Below are positions 60,370 to 64,000 of a stretch of 64,000 nucleotides of DNA, in pieces. Every line of letters begins with the position of its first letter. Position 1 is the stretch's first letter. Origin of the DNA: Actinomyces provencensis. GTDB lineage: Bacteria; Actinomycetota; Actinomycetes; Actinomycetales; Actinomycetaceae. The stretch is from NCBI RefSeq assembly GCF_900155435.1, contig NZ_LT700212.1, positions 3,102,062 to 3,166,061 on the forward strand. Direction: 5' to 3'. Both the position numbers and the translations under genes were made by a program. Below the pieces are notes generated by a model, which worked only from the letters and a program-made list of their open reading frames with translations, made no database searches and was not told the DNA's origin.

Positions 60370-60745
60370 GGATGTGTTCCTGAAGCGTCCTCGTGGAGGC
60401 ATCACGGCGCGGGTGTGAACGTCGAAGTGCGGGCAGGGCTGCGGGCCAGCTCGACGGTGTTGCGACATCGGTGCCCGCGTCGTCTCCGGCACGCCTTGTG
60501 CGTCGTGCGTTCGTTCCGCCCGTGACCATGTGCGCGTCCGCCGAACGGTGGACTTCCCACCGAGCGGTGGGGGTACAGGGCCACCGTTCGGTGGGAACCC
60601 CACCTCTCGACGCGGTAGGGACCCTTCGCGCGTCGAGGACCCGTGTCCTGTGGCGCTCCCGGGACACCTGACGTCCCGCCCGCCGGGGCCACCCGCTACG
60701 CTGTTCCTGCTCCTGCGACCGTGGGGGCCGGACGGGGAGGGTGCA
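60370..60745. other. 376-bp gap with a cluster of related palindromes
   Basis: No gene is supported. It holds palindromes built on CCACCGNNCGGTGG (60556-60594) and a downstream imperfect hairpin, ending with a TACGCT -10-like box at 60700 before rlmB. Confidence 0.55.
60541..60594. repeat. Palindrome cluster upstream of rlmB
   Basis: CCCACCGAGCGGTGGG (60556-60571) and CCACCGTTCGGTGG (60581-60594) are near-identical perfect palindromes 24 bp apart centre to centre; a half-site CGAACGGTGG precedes them at 60542-60551. The arrangement suggests a cooperative DNA-binding protein site or alternative hairpins. Confidence 0.75.
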
Positions 60746-61741
60746 ATGGCAGGCAACGAGGGACGCCGCGGCGCGGTGCGCAGGAGCGGGTCCAAGAAGG
60801 GCCCCAAGGTCGGCACCGGCGGTCACTCCCGCAAGAAGCTCGAAGGCAGGGGCCCCACGCCCAAGGCCGAGGACCGCACCTACCACGCCGCCCACAAGCG
60901 CAAGGTCGCCCGTGAGGCCCAGGAGGAACGCGAGGCCGCGATCGCACGTGCCCGGGCGAAGTCCTCGATCAAGGTCCCGGCAGGACGTGAACTGATCGCG
61001 GGGCGCAATCCCGTGGCCGAGGCCGTGCGGGCCGGTGTTCCCGTGGCGCGCGTCTTCGTGGCGGGCTCCATCGGGGACGACCGCGTCGAGGAGGTCGTGC
61101 GCGCAGCGGCCGGGCAGGGTGCCCCCGTCCTGGAGGTGACCCGACGTGACCTGGACGTCGCCACCGATGGCGCCGTCCACCAGGGCGTGGCCATCGAGGT
61201 CCCGGCGTACGAGTACACGGACCTCAAGGAACTCATCGCCTCGTCCCTGCAGCAGGTCGGGGTGCCGCTGCTGGTGGCCCTGGACCAGGTCACCGACCCG
61301 CACAACCTGGGTGCCGTCCTGCGCTCGGCAGGCGCCTTCGGCGCCGATGGCGTGGTCATCCCGGAGCGTCGCTCCGCAGGTGTGACCACCACCGCCTGGA
61401 AGGTGTCCGCCGGTGCCGCGGCGCGCGTCCCCGTCTCCCGGGTGACGAACCTGGTGCGCGCCCTGCAGGAGTGCCGCACGGCGGGCTTCTTCGTCGTCGG
61501 CCTGGACGGGGGTTCCGACGTGTCGGTGCGTGACCTGCCCCTGGCCACCGAGCCCCTGGTCCTGGTCACCGGCGCCGAGGGGTCGGGTCTGTCGCGACTG
61601 GTGCGCGAGACCTGCGACCAGGTCGTCTCCATCCCGATCTCGGGGCGGGTCGAGTCCCTCAACGCCGCCGTGGCCACCAGCATCGCCCTCTACGAGGTCG
61701 CCTCCGTGCGCGCGGAGGCCCTCGCCGCCACCTCCGACTGA
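60746..61741 (+). CDS. rlmB: 23S rRNA (guanosine-2'-O)-methyltransferase RlmB-like (SpoU family)
   Basis: A 331-residue trefoil-knot methyltransferase. SpoU motifs: QVTDPHNLGAVLRSAGAFG (1), LVLVTGAEGSGLS (2) and IPISGRVESLNAAVATSIALYE (3), with an L30e-like RNA-binding domain at about 80-160. The first 75 residues are a basic Gly/Arg/Lys-rich extension common in actinobacteria. ATG 60746 with GGGGAGGG upstream. Downstream of cysS, the usual order. Confidence 0.94.
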   Translation: MAGNEGRRGAVRRSGSKKGPKVGTGGHSRKKLEGRGPTPKAEDRTYHAAHKRKVAREAQEEREAAIARARAKSSIKVPAGRELIAGRNPVAEAVRAGVPVARVFVAGSIGDDRVEEVVRAAAGQGAPVLEVTRRDLDVATDGAVHQGVAIEVPAYEYTDLKELIASSLQQVGVPLLVALDQVTDPHNLGAVLRSAGAFGADGVVIPERRSAGVTTTAWKVSAGAAARVPVSRVTNLVRALQECRTAGFFVVGLDGGSDVSVRDLPLATEPLVLVTGAEGSGLSRLVRETCDQVVSIPISGRVESLNAAVATSIALYEVASVRAEALAATSD

Positions 61742-61983
61742 CCGTCGTGTCCCGACCCGGGTACGGGATCCCGCCGCACCTCCCCGGGGCACGCCCCGAG
61801 TGGGCCGTGAGGCGTGGGTCGAGGGCCGGGTGAGCCGTGCCCCGTGGAGGGGGGACCTGCGCGTACCCCTCCCTGCGCCGTAAGGTGGATCACACACGCC
61901 TGTGGACACCGAGCAGGGGTGGGGACGCCCTCGTCGCCCCCACCGACCTCCCTGCCACACGGGCCCGAGGTGAGGAGTACGGG

Positions 61984-64000
61984 ATGACGCCCCAGCGAGC
62001 TGACAGGTCGGACGAGACGCGCGGAGACGTGGACGAGGCCATCTCCCGGGCCACCGCGACGGCCCGGCGCTGGGCCGATGCCTCCACACGGTATCCCGTC
62101 AGCCGCACGGCGAAACTGCTGGCCGACGTCCTCGACGACACCGACGGCCTGGACTTCACGGTCCAGTTCGTCGACGGCGTGGTGCGCCCCGAGGACACCC
62201 GTGTCGCCGCCGACCACCTCGCCCGCCTGGGCGGTCGCGGCGTGCCGTTCCTGCCCCCGTGGCTCTCCGTGCCCGCCCGTGTGGGCGCCGGTGCCGGGAG
62301 GTTGGCACCCACCACCGTCGTGAAGGCGGCCCGCAGGGTCTTCCAGGAGCTCGTGGGCGACCTCGTGGTCGACGTCTCCGAGAACCGCATCGGGGACGCG
62401 ATCTCCCGACTGCGTGCCGATGGCTCACGCCTGAACGTCAACCTCCTCGGCGAGGCCGTGCTGGGCGAGGCCGAGGCCGACCGCCGCCTCGCCGACACCT
62501 TCGACCTCCTGCGCCGCGAGGACGTCGACTACGTCTCCCTCAAGGTCTCCGCCGTGGTCGGGCCCCACGGCCCCTGGGCGCACGACCAGGTCGTGGCGCA
62601 CGCGGTGGAGAAGCTCGCACCGCTCTACGCCTACGCCTCCTCGCAGCCGGGAGCCAAGTTCATCAACCTCGACATGGAGGAGTACCACGACCTCGACCTC
62701 ACCATCGAGGTCTTCAAGCAGCTCCTCGACCGTGAGGAGAACCTGGGCCTGGAGGCGGGCATCGTCCTCCAGACCTACCTGCCCGATGCCCTGCCCGCCA
62801 TGCGGGACCTGCAGGAGTGGGCGGCGGCGCGCCGCGCCCGCGGTGGCGCCCCCGTCAAGGTGCGCGTGGTCAAGGGCGCGAACCTCGCCATGGAGCGCGT
62901 CGAGGCCGACGTCCACGGCTGGGAGCTGGCCACCTGGGAGTCCAAGCGTGCCACTGACGCCAACTACCTGCGGGTCCTCGACTGGGCGCTGACACCGGAG
63001 CGTACCGCGAACGTCCACCTCGGCATCGCCGGCCACAACCTCTTCACCCTCGCCTTCGCCTGGGAGCTGGCCGGGCTGCGCGGGGTGCGCGACGCGATCG
63101 ACGTCGAGATGCTCTCCGGCATGGCCACCCAGCAGGCGGCGGCCGTGCGCGAGGAGGTCGGGGACCTGCTGCTCTACGTGCCCGTCGTCCACCCCGAGGA
63201 GTACGACGTCGCGATCTCCTACCTCGTGCGCCGCCTGGAGGAGAACTCCGCACCCGAGAACTTCATGGCCTCCATCTTCGAGATCGGCTCCGAGCCCGCC
63301 GCCTTCGCCCTCGAACAGGACCGCTTCCGCGCCGCCGCCGAACAGTGGCTGCGCGAGGGTGACCTGCGCGTGCACCCCAACCGACTCCAGGACCGCGGCA
63401 GCGAGGACGAGGCCACTCTCACGCGCCACCTGCGCTCCCCCGGGGGCTCCTGGACCTTCACCAACACCCCCGACACCGACCCCGTCCTCCCGGCCAACCG
63501 CCTCTGGGCGGGCGAGATCCTCGCACGCGTCCCCTCCTCCACCCTGGGCGAGGACACCGCCGCGGGTGCGCGCATCGACGAGGGCGACGCCCTCGAGCGG
63601 GCGGTGGCCACCGCGGCGGCCGCGGCACCGGGGTGGGCGGCGCGACCCGCCAAGGAGCGTGCCGAGGTGCTCCACCGCGTGGGTGTGGAACTGGCGCGCA
63701 GGCGCAGCGACCTCCTGGAGGTCGCCGCCTCCGAGCTGGGCAAGGGGATCGACCAGACCGACGGGGAGGTCTCCGAAGCCATCGACTTCGCCCACTACTA
63801 CGCCGAACAGGCCCTGCGCCTGGAGTCACTGCCCGGGGCACGGTTCACCCCGGTCGGACTCACCCTGGTGACCCCGCCGTGGAACTTCCCCGTCTCGATC
63901 CCCCTGGGTGGGGTCGCAGCTGCGCTCGCGGCCGGATCCGCCGTCCTCTTCAAGCCTGCGACAGCGGCACGGCGCTGCGGTGCGGTGGTCGCCGAGTGCC
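61984..64000 (+). CDS. putA: Bifunctional proline dehydrogenase / P5C dehydrogenase (partial, runs off window)
   Basis: The 672 codons seen start at ATG 61984. Residues about 50-470 are a proline dehydrogenase TIM barrel: VNLLGEAVLGEAEADRR, DYVSLKVSAVVGP, KFINLDMEEYHDLDLT, VKVRVVKGANLAMERVEADVHGW and the YLVRRLEENSAPENF flavin/proline site. From about 480 an aldehyde dehydrogenase domain begins (WAARPAKERAEVLHRVG, TLVTPPWNFPVSIPLGGVAAALAAG), cut before its catalytic cysteine. It oxidises proline to glutamate. No DNA-binding N-terminus, so it is not a repressor type. Confidence 0.93.
   Translation, partial: MTPQRADRSDETRGDVDEAISRATATARRWADASTRYPVSRTAKLLADVLDDTDGLDFTVQFVDGVVRPEDTRVAADHLARLGGRGVPFLPPWLSVPARVGAGAGRLAPTTVVKAARRVFQELVGDLVVDVSENRIGDAISRLRADGSRLNVNLLGEAVLGEAEADRRLADTFDLLRREDVDYVSLKVSAVVGPHGPWAHDQVVAHAVEKLAPLYAYASSQPGAKFINLDMEEYHDLDLTIEVFKQLLDREENLGLEAGIVLQTYLPDALPAMRDLQEWAAARRARGGAPVKVRVVKGANLAMERVEADVHGWELATWESKRATDANYLRVLDWALTPERTANVHLGIAGHNLFTLAFAWELAGLRGVRDAIDVEMLSGMATQQAAAVREEVGDLLLYVPVVHPEEYDVAISYLVRRLEENSAPENFMASIFEIGSEPAAFALEQDRFRAAAEQWLREGDLRVHPNRLQDRGSEDEATLTRHLRSPGGSWTFTNTPDTDPVLPANRLWAGEILARVPSSTLGEDTAAGARIDEGDALERAVATAAAAAPGWAARPAKERAEVLHRVGVELARRRSDLLEVAASELGKGIDQTDGEVSEAIDFAHYYAEQALRLESLPGARFTPVGLTLVTPPWNFPVSIPLGGVAAALAAGSAVLFKPATAARRCGAVVAEC

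Noticed and set aside
1-64000. tRNA, rRNA, CRISPR array or replication origin
   Set aside because: No cloverleaf, rRNA core sequence, spaced direct-repeat array or DnaA-box cluster was noticed on reading either strand; an automated search was not possible.

Overview
The window is very GC-rich DNA from a high-GC Gram-positive (Actinomycetota). CarD, an Lsr2-type nucleoid protein, a SenX3/RegX3/PhoU phosphate system, a GTG-started ferrochelatase and the carD-ispD-ispF-cysS-rlmB neighbourhood all point that way. An Actinomycetaceae-like genus (Actinomyces/Schaalia type) is my inference and is not proven by the sequence. I saw no rRNA, tRNA or CRISPR array.

Left end, 1-9935: a nested mobile island. 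An IS1380-type insertion sequence (transposase 75-1493) is followed by an ISL3-family element (inverted ends at 1779 and 9935). Its transposase gene is split by a Tn402/Tn5053/Tn552-like transposon (1864-8587) carrying mercury resistance (merR, merA), a truncated IS3 orfA, cadmium resistance (a CmtR-type sensor plus CadD), a serine resolvase, a TniA-type DDE transposase and a TniB-type ATPase. Removing the transposon and one copy of an 8-bp duplication rejoins the ISL3 reading frame. A third, diverged copy of the transposon end lies inside the element at 4418, so the element looks chimeric.

10100-24300: an S66 LD-carboxypeptidase (MccF-like), TetR plus a 14-TM MFS pump (frameshifted), a zinc-ribbon metallopeptidase, ahpC-ahpF, a glutamine amidotransferase, and a divergent cluster of reductase, two-domain VOC dioxygenase-like protein and hydrolase. 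That cluster faces a MarR regulator with an unusual Cys-Gly-Ala-Asp-Pro repeat tail and resembles quinone-detoxification (Mhq) loci. Next come TetR plus a 3-ketosteroid-dehydrogenase-like flavoprotein and a DUF1540 protein.

24400-46900: a Zn/Mn ABC importer with a possible Zur-like box, a two-gene putative ABC exporter, a methyltransferase, glutathione peroxidase, a MacB/FtsX-type exporter pair, ferrochelatase, an amino-acid ABC importer followed by metB, an esterase, an aldo/keto reductase, an NAD(P)-binding protein, CstA with its small YbdD partner, a CLC transporter and an HdeD-like protein.

46900-64000: an LLM monooxygenase/FMN reductase/MarR operon, a DedA protein, Lsr2, phosphoglycerate mutase, phoU facing senX3-regX3 across a clear Pho box, carD-ispD, an Atg22-type MFS protein, ispF, cysS, rlmB, and the first 672 codons of a bifunctional proline utilisation enzyme (putA) that runs off the window.

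Most chromosomal genes are housekeeping, redox-stress or metal-homeostasis functions. The most unusual features are the nested chimeric transposon and the repeat-tailed MarR regulator. Several single-base reading-frame breaks in G runs (9707, 13222, 18889) may be real mutations or homopolymer sequence errors.
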